DNA of 64,000 nucleotides. Source: Streptomyces sp. NBC_01298. GTDB taxonomy: Bacteria > Actinomycetota > Actinomycetes > Streptomycetales > Streptomycetaceae. This document shows positions 1 through 7,406 of the stretch, in pieces. The notes beneath the pieces were generated by a model. It was not told the DNA's origin and did not search any database. It saw only the letters and a program-made list of their open reading frames with translations. The stretch covers positions 1,860,001-1,924,000 of the forward strand of contig NZ_CP108414.1 of NCBI RefSeq assembly GCF_035978755.1. The letters are read 5' to 3'. Position numbers and translations under genes: made by a program. Within the stretch, counting starts at the first letter, position 1. Every line of letters begins with the position of its first letter.

Positions 1-1
1 C

Positions 2-82
2 GCCCGAGCTTCGAAGGCCATCACCGCCCGAGCCATCGCCAAGCACGCGCTCCAGCAAAGCGACTACGGCCCCGCCGCGTAA
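2..82 (+). CDS. 3' end of an unknown protein, cut by the window edge
   Basis: An open frame enters from the left edge and stops with TAA at 80-82. It encodes about 26 Ala-, Lys- and Gln-rich residues ending in DYGPAA. Codon positions show the expected G/C third-position bias, and the frame points the same way as the genes that follow. There are too few residues to assign a family. It could also be chance coding in GC-rich DNA. Confidence 0.4.
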   Translation, partial: ARASKAITARAIAKHALQQSDYGPAA

Positions 83-198
83 TCACTGCCCCCAAAGAGC
101 TCTCTTGGCCTCATCGAGCACCAGTCAGCCCTCGCGGCAAGATCCGCACCCTTCAGCGCACCCACCCGCTGACCCTCATCGCCGAAGGACCTCGCCCT

Positions 199-801
199 AT
201 GCGGAACATCTCCGTTCCGATCCACGTCGAGCACTCTCACGCCGCCGACCACCAGAAGTCCCTCCTAGCCGATACGCCCTCGGCCGTCGACATCGCGAAG
301 GCTCTCGCGAGCCGGATCTCCACAACCCCACCGCCCCCGCCCCACCTCGTGACCGTCAGCTTCGGACTCGTGCGCGGTGCCGAATCGCGCTACCAATACC
401 GGTCCTGCGGCGGATCCGCACTCGGCGTCGCCAACGCACTGCACGCCGAGCTGTACGGGCTCCCGGTCGAACAAAACGCGCTTCCCACCGCGTTGGACGA
501 GCTGCTCCAGGCAACTGGGCACGACGACGACCAAGCGACCGTGCTCTCCCAGGTAGCCGCACAGATGGAGATCGCCGCCGTACTCATCGAGCGAGCCCGG
601 CATGCCGCGCATTGGAGGCAGCTACCGGAGGCCCTGTCGGTCCAACTAGCCGCCAGTCAGGCCCTCGCCACCAAGCTGGCCACCGGTCTGGCTGGCCTGG
701 CTCCCGGCTTTGCCCAGGCCGGCACGCAGTCCGCTGCCACCCCAATTTCTGCCGTCCCCGTACCCGCGGCCACCGCGCCCGGAGCAGTCCAACGCCGCTG
801 A
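199..801 (+). CDS. Unrecognised 200-aa protein
   Basis: This 200-residue protein starts at an ATG nine bases after a GAAGGA ribosome-binding site. It has no signal peptide or membrane segment. Residues 45-110 look like a mixed alpha/beta fold, residues 115-170 are helical and rich in Ala, Gln and Leu, and the tail (170-200) is Pro/Ala-rich and probably disordered. I do not recognise the family. It is the first complete gene of a same-strand series running to the DUF317 gene and is likely co-transcribed with the gene at 869. The context (DNA methyltransferase, DnaB-N-like protein, DUF317) suggests an accessory island of the kind found on Streptomyces integrative elements, but gives no specific role. 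Confidence 0.7.
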   Translation: MRNISVPIHVEHSHAADHQKSLLADTPSAVDIAKALASRISTTPPPPPHLVTVSFGLVRGAESRYQYRSCGGSALGVANALHAELYGLPVEQNALPTALDELLQATGHDDDQATVLSQVAAQMEIAAVLIERARHAAHWRQLPEALSVQLAASQALATKLATGLAGLAPGFAQAGTQSAATPISAVPVPAATAPGAVQRR

Positions 802-868
802 GCCCCGCAAACCGTCCGTCTCGTCCGCCACTGCGTACACACGAACCCGTTCTCCCGAAGGAGCAGTC

Positions 869-1489
869 ATCACCGACCTCATACCCGCGAAGGCCTTTTC
901 GGACCTCACCGTGAGCGAGTACCTCCAGCTCTGTGACGACGTCAACGATCCCCTATACGACCTGGATCAGTTCAGCCACCGATTCTCTGCCCTGCGCGAT
1001 GGTGCGCGTCAGCTGACCTACCGACTGGGCGATGAGGCACGGGCGACGACCGTTGCCTTCGCCGGCGCGGCCGAGCTCCTTGCGGAGGAAACCGGCGCCG
1101 TTCTTGCGGCACTCGGCGAGCATGCGTCCCTGCCCAACCGCGACGGCCAGGGCGGATTCCTCGACCGTGCCGCTCCGCTCCGCTACACCTGCCGCGCAGC
1201 ACACCACGCCTTCGCTGAAGCGTCCCATGTCAGTCACACCACGGGCCCCGAGACCGCCCGGACGGAGGCGGAGGACCTGGTCGCATGGCACATCGCAACG
1301 GGCTCCAACCTCCTCGATCGCGCCGCCACCGACAGCACGAATCTCGCCGAGGACATCTCCTGGCGCCTGGACGTGGCCGATCAGAAGCTCGCCCTGCGAG
1401 ATGCCGCTCGCGCCGGAAGAGACCGCGGAGCCAGCGTCGGAACGACCGTCCCAAAGGCACCCGGCAAGCCCACGCCGCGCACCCGCTAG
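869..1489 (+). CDS. Unrecognised ~206-aa helical protein, possible ATC start
   Basis: The frame is open from 710, but the likely start is odd. A strong AAGGAG site at 858-863 is followed after five bases by ATC at 869, with no ATG, GTG or TTG at that spacing. The next in-frame GTG (911) has no ribosome-binding site. ATC is a rare but real bacterial start codon, so I place the start there. The product would be a soluble, largely helical protein with an Ala/Glu-rich middle and a basic Pro-rich tail. It shares no clear motif with known families. It sits 67 bases after the preceding gene and 89 before the next, so it probably belongs to the same transcript. Confidence 0.6.
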   Translation: MTDLIPAKAFSDLTVSEYLQLCDDVNDPLYDLDQFSHRFSALRDGARQLTYRLGDEARATTVAFAGAAELLAEETGAVLAALGEHASLPNRDGQGGFLDRAAPLRYTCRAAHHAFAEASHVSHTTGPETARTEAEDLVAWHIATGSNLLDRAATDSTNLAEDISWRLDVADQKLALRDAARAGRDRGASVGTTVPKAPGKPTPRTR

Positions 1490-1578
1490 CGCCCGCCCAG
1501 CATCCCCGATCCGCACCCTGTCCCCGGCCCCGCACCGCTCGGACTCCGGTGCCCGCCTCTCCTCTAGGACCCTTCTTC

Positions 1579-2463
1579 TTGGACAACACCTCATCCGAGG
1601 CATCGCGCACGATCACGCGTCTTCACTCGCTGTCCGCCGACTTCGGTGCCCTCGGTGGACTCCTCTCTGGAGAACGCCCCGTCGCCGGGTCCAGCTCCCT
1701 GCCCAAGCTCACCTCCTGGTACGCCACGGCCCAAGGTCAGTCCGCCGCCGCCCTCACGCTGCTCCTGACATCCGCCGAGCAGGCGTACGCACACACCACG
1801 GTCTCCGGTCACCACGCGATGGGGTCCCTCGGGCAGCTCGTCAAGATCTCCTCCGACATCACCGCTCACGTCATGGCCGCGGTCGCGATGGCGGCCGAGT
1901 ACCACCGTGTCGACGGCCTGCCGGACCCTCCCACCGGTCGCATGACCAGCCGGCCGTCCGTCCGCCGCCACGACCTCGACGACCACCTGGACCGTGCCGT
2001 CGAGCTGATCCGCCCTGCCCGCGCCGCCTGCCACAACGCCGCCACGTTCACCGAGACCGCAGCCCTGCGCGCAGCGAGCCGTCCTCCCGCCCCCGCCGAG
2101 CAGGAGCTGGGGCGCAGCACCTTCGACATTCCGCAGCCCCCTTCCGCTTCCGCCTCGGTCACGCTGACCGCGCTGCAGCACCGGGCCCTGCACCTCATCC
2201 ACACGAGCACCGTCAAGTACAGCCAGTGGCCCCGCAAGCGGCCCGTCGTGGACAGCGGTTCCCCGGAGCGCATCACCGCCCGGTCCGTAGATGCCCTTGA
2301 AGACAAGCGGCTGGTGGCGCGGGACTTCAGCACCGGACTGCACGCGGGTCAGCGCCTCCACCTCACCTCGGATGGGCTCCAGGTCCTCCGCCGCCTCGGC
2401 CCTGCTCCGGAGCCGGGTGTTCCCGCCCGCCCCCACCACCCGGGCCCCGCCCCTGTCCGCTGA
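1579..2463 (+). CDS. Unrecognised protein with winged-helix-like C-terminus (paralogue A)
   Basis: About 294 residues are read from a TTG at 1579; the frame is open further upstream, so the N-terminus is uncertain. The first 130 residues are helical. Residues ~195-270 read like a winged helix-turn-helix: a 'TALQHRALHLI' helix, a stretch with SPERITARSVDALEDKRLV resembling a recognition helix, then a beta wing ending in RLHLTSDG. The same overall plan recurs in the next gene, so the two look like diverged tandem paralogues. A DNA-binding role is inferred from the fold guess only. It is separated from the next gene by a perfect 12 bp hairpin. Confidence 0.65.
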   Translation: MDNTSSEASRTITRLHSLSADFGALGGLLSGERPVAGSSSLPKLTSWYATAQGQSAAALTLLLTSAEQAYAHTTVSGHHAMGSLGQLVKISSDITAHVMAAVAMAAEYHRVDGLPDPPTGRMTSRPSVRRHDLDDHLDRAVELIRPARAACHNAATFTETAALRAASRPPAPAEQELGRSTFDIPQPPSASASVTLTALQHRALHLIHTSTVKYSQWPRKRPVVDSGSPERITARSVDALEDKRLVARDFSTGLHAGQRLHLTSDGLQVLRRLGPAPEPGVPARPHHPGPAPVR

Positions 2464-2467
2464 CGCA

Positions 2468-2505
2468 GCCCCCTCCCGGTGGCTCAAGTGCTTCCGGGAG
2501 GGGGC
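2468..2505 (+). terminator. Perfect 12-bp hairpin between the two paralogous genes
   Basis: GCCCCCTCCCGG (2468-2479) pairs perfectly with CCGGGAGGGGGC (2494-2505) across a 14 nt loop. It begins five bases after the stop of the upstream gene. No U-tract follows, as is usual for Streptomyces terminators, and a GAGGAGG ribosome-binding site lies just downstream. It could be a terminator or a partial attenuator reducing expression of the second paralogue. Confidence 0.6.
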
Positions 2506-2525
2506 CCTGAGGAGGCCTCACCCTC

Positions 2526-3485
2526 ATGACCGACGACGCACTGTTCTCCCTGCCTGGCCTGCCCTCATCCCCCGCACCGAAGGCTCGGGGCCGTCCCGGA
2601 CCGCCACCTGCTCCACCGGCGCCTGACCCTCCTCCTCCCCCACCGGTCCCATCCAGCCCTGATGTGCCACCCGCGCCGCAGACCCCGGTGCCGACCGTTG
2701 CCGGTCCGCCCTCGCCGGTCTTGCGACTGCTCGCTCTGGCTGACCAGTTCACCCAGTTCAACGACCAGCTCGCCCGCCTTCAGCCGGCCTACGCCGCCGC
2801 TCAGGGCCACTCCTCGGCGAACAGCCTGGTGAGCGCGTGCCGGGAAGCCGTTCAGGCCATCGTCGAACAGCCCATGTACGGGGGCGTGGCCCTGACCGAA
2901 GCAGCGGTCCGGATCAAGCAACTGGCCGTTCTGACCGGACAGGCGGTCCGGCACCTCGCCGATGCCAAGGAACTCCTCGCCACCGCTCCTCCGCCATCGG
3001 ACACGCCCACACGGAGCGGGGACATCGCGCATCTAATCGAGTTGGCCTGCGAGTTGACGCTTCTGGCGCCGGTCGCAGCCGTGGACTCCGCGAGCACCCT
3101 CGCCACGGAGGTCCAACGCTGCCGGCCCGCGACGACCACCGGGGCCGACGCGCTGGCCCCTGCACAGCGGGCCGCCCTGCACGCCACGGCCCGAGGACAT
3201 GTCGTCATCGCCCGGCACCAGGGACGCGAGGCCGTCCACAGCCGCAGCAACTCCGTGCACATCGACACCCTGCGCGCTCTCGAACAGGCCGGGCTCGTCG
3301 CCGTCGAGCCCGGGTCCGCACCGCCCGCCTTCGGCACCGGCCCCCCGCGCGACCGGGTCCGCCTCACCCTCACCGGAGCGATGGCCCTGACGGCCGCCCT
3401 CGACAGCAGCCACCGCATCCAGGCCCTCACAGCCCCAACAGCCCGTCCCGCCCACACCACCGCCGTGCCGGCAAAGCGCCGCTGA
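2526..3485 (+). CDS. Unrecognised protein with Pro-rich N-terminus and winged-helix-like C-terminus (paralogue B)
   Basis: This 319-residue protein starts at an ATG behind a GAGGAGG site. Residues ~15-65 are extremely Pro-rich and probably disordered. Residues 65-215 are helical (LADQFTQFNDQLARLQPAY, then AVRIKQLAVLTGQAVRHLAD). Residues ~215-285 form a probable winged helix (QRAALHATARGHVVIARHQG, an IDTLRALEQAGLVAVEPG helix-turn, then a strand with RVRLTLTGAMAL). The helical block and the winged-helix block match the layout of the preceding gene, indicating an old tandem duplication. The family is unknown to me. A C-terminal winged helix ending in LTLTG is common in MarR/replication-type DNA binders, but this is only a fold-level inference. 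Confidence 0.75.
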   Translation: MTDDALFSLPGLPSSPAPKARGRPGPPPAPPAPDPPPPPPVPSSPDVPPAPQTPVPTVAGPPSPVLRLLALADQFTQFNDQLARLQPAYAAAQGHSSANSLVSACREAVQAIVEQPMYGGVALTEAAVRIKQLAVLTGQAVRHLADAKELLATAPPPSDTPTRSGDIAHLIELACELTLLAPVAAVDSASTLATEVQRCRPATTTGADALAPAQRAALHATARGHVVIARHQGREAVHSRSNSVHIDTLRALEQAGLVAVEPGSAPPAFGTGPPRDRVRLTLTGAMALTAALDSSHRIQALTAPTARPAHTTAVPAKRR

Positions 3486-3534
3486 ACACCGCACTCCCGC
3501 CGGACACCCCCGCGGTCTCCACCCATCTTGCGCC

Positions 3535-4482
3535 GTGATCATCCTCGGCGCCCGCACCACCCTGGATCCCCCTCTCTTGGAAAACCCCCGATACCGAGTG
3601 CTCTCCCTGGGCGCCGGAGTACAGTCCTCCACCCTCCTCGCGCTTTCCGCCGAAGGAATTCTCCCGAAGGTTGACTTCGCGGTCTTCGCAGACACGGGCT
3701 GGGAACCCCGGGCCGTTTATGACCATCTCGACCGCCTGGAGCGGGAGATAGCCCGACCCGCCGGGATACCGGTCCTCCGCGTCACCGCAGGGAACATTCG
3801 AAACGACGCCCTAAACCCGGATCACCGATTCGCGTCAATGCCGCTCTACATTCTCAACGAAGACGGGCGGCCTGGAATGACCAGGCGCCAATGCACTGGC
3901 GAATACAAGATAAAGCCGATTAAACGACAGGTCCGCGAATGGCTCGGATACCCATACCCCCTGCGTGTTCCGAAGGGGATCTTCGTCGAGCAGTGGGTCG
4001 GCATTTCCACGGATGAGTTTCATCGCGCCAAGGACTCCGACGTCAAATATATGCGCAACCGGCACCCCTTGATCACCGATCTGGACTGGTCGCGCGCCGA
4101 CTGCACACGCTACCTGTCCAACATTGGGCTGGCGGACACCCCTAAGTCGAGCTGCCTTGGTTGCCCATTTCACGGAAATGCGCAATGGAGGAGCATCAGG
4201 GACACATCCCCCGCCGAATGGGATGATGTTGTCGCCTTCGACGAGGCTATCCGAAAGGGCAATGCGCGGGCGAACGCTTCGGGTAATCCGCTACTGGGGC
4301 AGGCTTTCCTCCATCGCTCTCGCGTGCCGCTCGGAGTTGCGCCGATCGACCACGTCACCCGCTCGGAGCGGGCCGCCGCCGAACTCGACGAGCTTGAAAA
4401 CGGCGTGGTCAACGGCTGCTCGCCCTGGGCCTGCCGCGGCGATGCGGACACCGCCCAGGACGATTTCGGGCTGACCGCGTGA
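3535..4482 (+). CDS. PP-loop ATPase / PAPS-reductase-like protein
   Basis: This 315-residue protein belongs to the adenine-nucleotide alpha-hydrolase (PP-loop) superfamily. The loop is SLGAGVQSS (about residues 24-32), which in this family binds ATP and releases pyrophosphate to activate a substrate. 'FADTGWEP' (~52) and the 'RRQCTGEYKIKP' segment (~118) are typical of phage- and plasmid-borne PAPS-reductase-like proteins. A second cysteine cluster, SSCLGCPFHG (~205-214), together with C121 could bind a metal or Fe-S cluster. The GTG start has no clear ribosome-binding site. Its stop overlaps the start of the DNA methyltransferase gene (GTGA), so the two are translationally coupled. Related PP-loop enzymes such as DndC and tRNA thiolases act on nucleic acids, so a nucleic-acid modification role is a reasonable but unproven inference. 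Confidence 0.8.
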   Translation: MIILGARTTLDPPLLENPRYRVLSLGAGVQSSTLLALSAEGILPKVDFAVFADTGWEPRAVYDHLDRLEREIARPAGIPVLRVTAGNIRNDALNPDHRFASMPLYILNEDGRPGMTRRQCTGEYKIKPIKRQVREWLGYPYPLRVPKGIFVEQWVGISTDEFHRAKDSDVKYMRNRHPLITDLDWSRADCTRYLSNIGLADTPKSSCLGCPFHGNAQWRSIRDTSPAEWDDVVAFDEAIRKGNARANASGNPLLGQAFLHRSRVPLGVAPIDHVTRSERAAAELDELENGVVNGCSPWACRGDADTAQDDFGLTA

Positions 4483-5714
4483 AGGACCTCGTCGTGGACC
4501 TCTTCGCCGGCCCCGGCGGCTGGAGCCACGCGCTGGGTGTGCTCGGCGTCCGCGATGTCGGCCTGGAATGGGATGAGTGGGCCTGCAAGACCAGGGCCGC
4601 CGCTGGGCAGTTGACGATCCGTACGGACGTGGCGATGTACCCGGTGTGGCCGTTCGCGGGCCGCGTCCGAGGGCTCATCGCCTCGCCGCCCTGTCAGGCC
4701 TGGTCCATGGCCGGCAAGCGCCTCGGCCTGGTGGACCAGCCGCTGGTCCACCAGGCTGTCGCCGACCTCGCCGCAGGCCGAGACACCCGGGCGCAGCTGC
4801 TGACCGCGTGCAAGGACCCTCGGAGCCTGCTGGCCGCGGAGCCGATGCGCTACCTCCGCGCACTGCATTCGGTGGGCGAACCGGAGTGGGTCCTCATGGA
4901 GGAGGTCCCCGACGTCCTGCCGTTGTGGAAGCAGTACGCCGCGATCCTGCGGGGCTGGGGCTTCTCCGTCTGGACCGGGCTCCTCAACGCGGCGGACTAC
5001 GGGGTGCCGCAGACGAGGAGGCGGGCGATCCTGATCGCCTCCCGGGCCCGTGTGGCCGAACCGCCTGCACCGACGCACGCCCAGAGTGCCGAGGCCGAGT
5101 CGTTCTTCGGCCCGGGCCGCGAGCGGTGGGTGTCCATGGCGGAGGCGCTCGGCTGGGGTGCCACTGATCGCCCCGTCCCGACGGTCTGCGCAGGCGGCGG
5201 GCCAGGCGGAGGGCCGGAGCCTTTCCCGTCCGGAGCCCGCAAGACCCTGACCGACGCCCGTGACCGCGGCACCTGGAAGCCCCCCGCTTCGCCTCCCGCG
5301 ACCAGGCGGACCCGAAGGCGTCCGTCCCGCTCCGACGTATCGGCCTGCACCTGCGGTCGGCACCCCTGGGCCTGGTCGCTGCGGAGCTCCAACCAGGCCA
5401 ACGCGACCATCCGCGGCATCGGCGAGCCGGCCGGGACTCTGTTCTTCGGGCACCGGGCGAACGAGTGCGTGTGGGTCGCCGAGCCCGCAGGGACGGCGTC
5501 GGGCGCGGAGGCTGCTGCACCCGAGCCCATCCGGATCACCGCCGCTGAGGCAGGGGCGCTGCAGACCTTCCCCGCGGGCTATCCGTGGGCGGGTACGAAG
5601 GGTGCGCAGTTCAGCCAGATCGGGAACGCTGTCCCGCCGCTGCTGGCCGGCCATCTCCTTGCGCCGCATCTCGGCAAGACCCTGTCCCGCTCCGACTTCA
5701 TCCTGGCGGCCTGA
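4479..5714 (+). CDS. C5-cytosine DNA methyltransferase (Dcm family)
   Basis: This 411-residue protein carries the ordered motifs of C5-cytosine methyltransferases. Motif I is DLFAGPGG (SAM binding, ~7-14). Motif IV is SPPCQAWS (~70) with the catalytic cysteine. Motif VI is represented by MEEVPDV (~145), a variant of the usual ENV. Motif VIII is QTRRRA (~180) and motif X is GNAVPP (~388). The stretch ~205-330 would hold the target-recognition domain; it contains a CTCG pair and low-complexity segments. It would methylate cytosine in a short DNA site. No restriction endonuclease is adjacent, so it may be an orphan methyltransferase or serve DNA protection or modification with the coupled PP-loop protein. 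Its GTG start overlaps the upstream stop and its TGA overlaps the next ATG. Confidence 0.92.
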   Translation: MKDLVVDLFAGPGGWSHALGVLGVRDVGLEWDEWACKTRAAAGQLTIRTDVAMYPVWPFAGRVRGLIASPPCQAWSMAGKRLGLVDQPLVHQAVADLAAGRDTRAQLLTACKDPRSLLAAEPMRYLRALHSVGEPEWVLMEEVPDVLPLWKQYAAILRGWGFSVWTGLLNAADYGVPQTRRRAILIASRARVAEPPAPTHAQSAEAESFFGPGRERWVSMAEALGWGATDRPVPTVCAGGGPGGGPEPFPSGARKTLTDARDRGTWKPPASPPATRRTRRRPSRSDVSACTCGRHPWAWSLRSSNQANATIRGIGEPAGTLFFGHRANECVWVAEPAGTASGAEAAAPEPIRITAAEAGALQTFPAGYPWAGTKGAQFSQIGNAVPPLLAGHLLAPHLGKTLSRSDFILAA

Positions 5715-6832
5715 TGCCCAACTCGCCAACCTCCGAGACGGACTTCGGCCTGGCGGACATCCCGCCGAACCCACCTGTCTACTTTGCCGAGCAGGCCCTT
5801 CTCGGCGGCCTTCTCCTCGACCCGCACCGGATCAAGGCGCTCGGGCCGCTCGGCCCGGATCATTTCGCCTCCGCCATCCACCGGGCAATATTCGCGGCGA
5901 TGGCCGCGCTCCCCGCACCCTCTGCGGACCTCCACGCCAAGGAACCGGTGTGGATCACAGCAGTCCTCACCCACGCCCGCCCTCACGCGCGGGGGCTGAC
6001 CCCCAGCTACCTTCACGCCCTAGCCGGGGCCTGCCCCGACCCGGCTCACGCCCCCGCGTACGCGCGGATGGTGCGCTCCGACCACGCCCGGCGGACCGTC
6101 CTCCTGCACGCCGGCCTCCTCGTCCAGGCGGCCACCGACCAGGGCCTGCCAGACCCGACCACCGTGGTACTGAGCCGGGTAGATGCTCTCGCCACGCTGC
6201 TCGATCAGCTGGCCGGCTCCTTCCCCTCCCACCCCGGCTCCCTACCGCGTACGGCACCGCCGGCACTTCCTGGCCTCCGGGTGAGACCCGAGGTCGCCGA
6301 CGAGGAGCAGCTGCTGCTCTCGACTGCCACCACGTACCCGGAGGCTCTGGCGTTCATGCGGTGGCTGCGCCCGGAGGACTTCACCACCGCGCTGTACGGC
6401 GGCCTGTACCGGTGCCTGACGTCTCTGGCCAGCCGGGGCGAGCCGGTCGACAAGGTGACCGTGCTCTGGGAGGCGCAGCAGAACGGTCTGCTCACTTCCA
6501 CGTTCGGACCGCAGGAGGCTTTGGAGCTGCTGGACAGCCCGGCGGGACCGCCGGAGCACTGGGGCGAGCAGATCCTGCGGCGTGCGCTCCTGCGCCACGC
6601 GCATCTCGCCGGCGTGCACGTCCAGGCCTTCGCTCAGGACCTGACGAACACGCCACATCAGGTGATCACCGGCAGCCGCCGGGCGCTCTCCCAGCTCGCC
6701 GGGGTCCGGGCCCGCTGGCAGCACGCCACGCACCAGCCGGCCTCGCCACGCCCACCTGTCCCCGCCTCCCGGGCCGGTCCCTCCCCACAACGGACCCGCG
6801 CCCCAGCCGCCTCCCCACGGCCTTCCCGATAA
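5714..6832 (+). CDS. Protein with two DnaB N-terminal-like domains and no helicase motor
   Basis: This 372-residue protein starts at an ATG overlapping the methyltransferase stop (TGATG). Residues ~17-90 resemble the DnaB helicase N-terminal domain (AEQALLGGLLLDPHRI, then DHFASAIHRAIFAAMAAL). Residues ~198-270 repeat the pattern (DEEQLLLSTATTYPEAL, then PEDFTTALYGGLYRCLTSLA, then 'VTVLWEAQQNGL'). There is no Walker A/B motor: the protein ends in a Pro/Ser/Arg-rich tail. In DnaB this domain binds primase and stabilises the hexamer, so a motorless twin could modulate replication or act as a scaffold. Single-domain relatives occur on Streptomyces mobile elements. The function is inferred only. 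Confidence 0.75.
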   Translation: MPNSPTSETDFGLADIPPNPPVYFAEQALLGGLLLDPHRIKALGPLGPDHFASAIHRAIFAAMAALPAPSADLHAKEPVWITAVLTHARPHARGLTPSYLHALAGACPDPAHAPAYARMVRSDHARRTVLLHAGLLVQAATDQGLPDPTTVVLSRVDALATLLDQLAGSFPSHPGSLPRTAPPALPGLRVRPEVADEEQLLLSTATTYPEALAFMRWLRPEDFTTALYGGLYRCLTSLASRGEPVDKVTVLWEAQQNGLLTSTFGPQEALELLDSPAGPPEHWGEQILRRALLRHAHLAGVHVQAFAQDLTNTPHQVITGSRRALSQLAGVRARWQHATHQPASPRPPVPASRAGPSPQRTRAPAASPRPSR

Positions 6833-6844
6833 GCCCACCCCACC

Positions 6845-6877
6845 CGGGTCCGGCCGACCACCCGCCGGCCGGACCCG
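6845..6877 (+). terminator. Perfect 12-bp GC hairpin before the DUF317 gene
   Basis: CGGGTCCGGCCG (6845-6856) is perfectly complementary to CGGCCGGACCCG (6866-6877), with a 9 nt loop. It lies 12 bases after the stop of the DnaB-N-like gene and 13 bases before the DUF317 start, with no U-tract. It is either a Rho-independent-like terminator of the upstream operon or a structure in the leader of the DUF317 gene. Confidence 0.65.
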
Positions 6878-6890
6878 AGAAGCGAGCCGC

Positions 6891-7286
6891 ATGACCGCCC
6901 GTACAGACCTCTCCGACGTCCGTCTCGCCCTTCACCCCGACCACAGCAGCGCCGTGGTCGCCACCCTCACCGCCCCCGAGCGCTACCTCGCCCGCTCCGT
7001 GCTCGCCAAGTACGGCTTCCGGGCGACCGGCGACTCGACCATGGTCCTGGCCCGAATCGACCACGATGAACCCCACCATGCCGACAAGGCCGCCGCGGCC
7101 CTCCGGGAAGGCGGCGCGATAGTCGAGGTCAGCGCCGCGCTCCAGGTGGAGATCGAGACGGAATGGACCTACGGCAACGCCCCAACACACTGGCAGTGGC
7201 TGACCCCTGAAGAGATCCGCGAGCACACCGGGGAAGCCCAGAGGATCCACGACGACATCCTCGCCGGACGCCTCACCATCCACCTC
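6891..7286 (+). pseudogene. 5' part of a DUF317-family gene interrupted by a 10.5-kb insertion
   Basis: Residues 1-132 of a DUF317-type Streptomyces protein are intact (APERYLARSVLAKYGFRATG, then AQRIHDDILAGRLTIHL). The family normally continues with a segment like HLHAHDGWTT. Here the frame leaves the family after codon 132 and stops at 7316 after ten foreign residues. The expected continuation is found at 17804 in the same reading frame. Joining 6891-7286 to 17804-18790 restores an uninterrupted 460-residue protein. The interval is occupied by recombinase genes and cargo, so this is a gene split by a mobile element. The short chimeric product may still be made from the intact start, but it would lack the DUF317 domains. 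Confidence 0.85.
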
Positions 7287-7317
7287 TTCTTGGGGCAGTT
7301 CAGATCTGTCTCATGAG
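7281..7317 (+). repeat. Left junction and subterminal motif of the element
   Basis: CACCTC at 7281-7286 is the last host codon pair (His-Leu) and matches CATCTC at the other junction in five of six bases. TGTCTCATGAG at 7307-7317 is repeated in inverted orientation near the right end (17771-17781), differing at one position. It is a candidate recombinase core plus binding site. Confidence 0.6.
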
Positions 7318-7406
7318 GTGTCGCTCGGGCTGATGAACATGGTCCAGGAGCCGCTCGGCCCGCTGCTATCTCTCGTCTCCCGCGTTGTCTCACAAGGGGG
7401 ATGGAG

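Noticed and set aside
4170..5774. Minus-strand frame opposite the DNA methyltransferase
   Set aside because: The plus strand has all methyltransferase motifs in order; the minus-strand translation has none.
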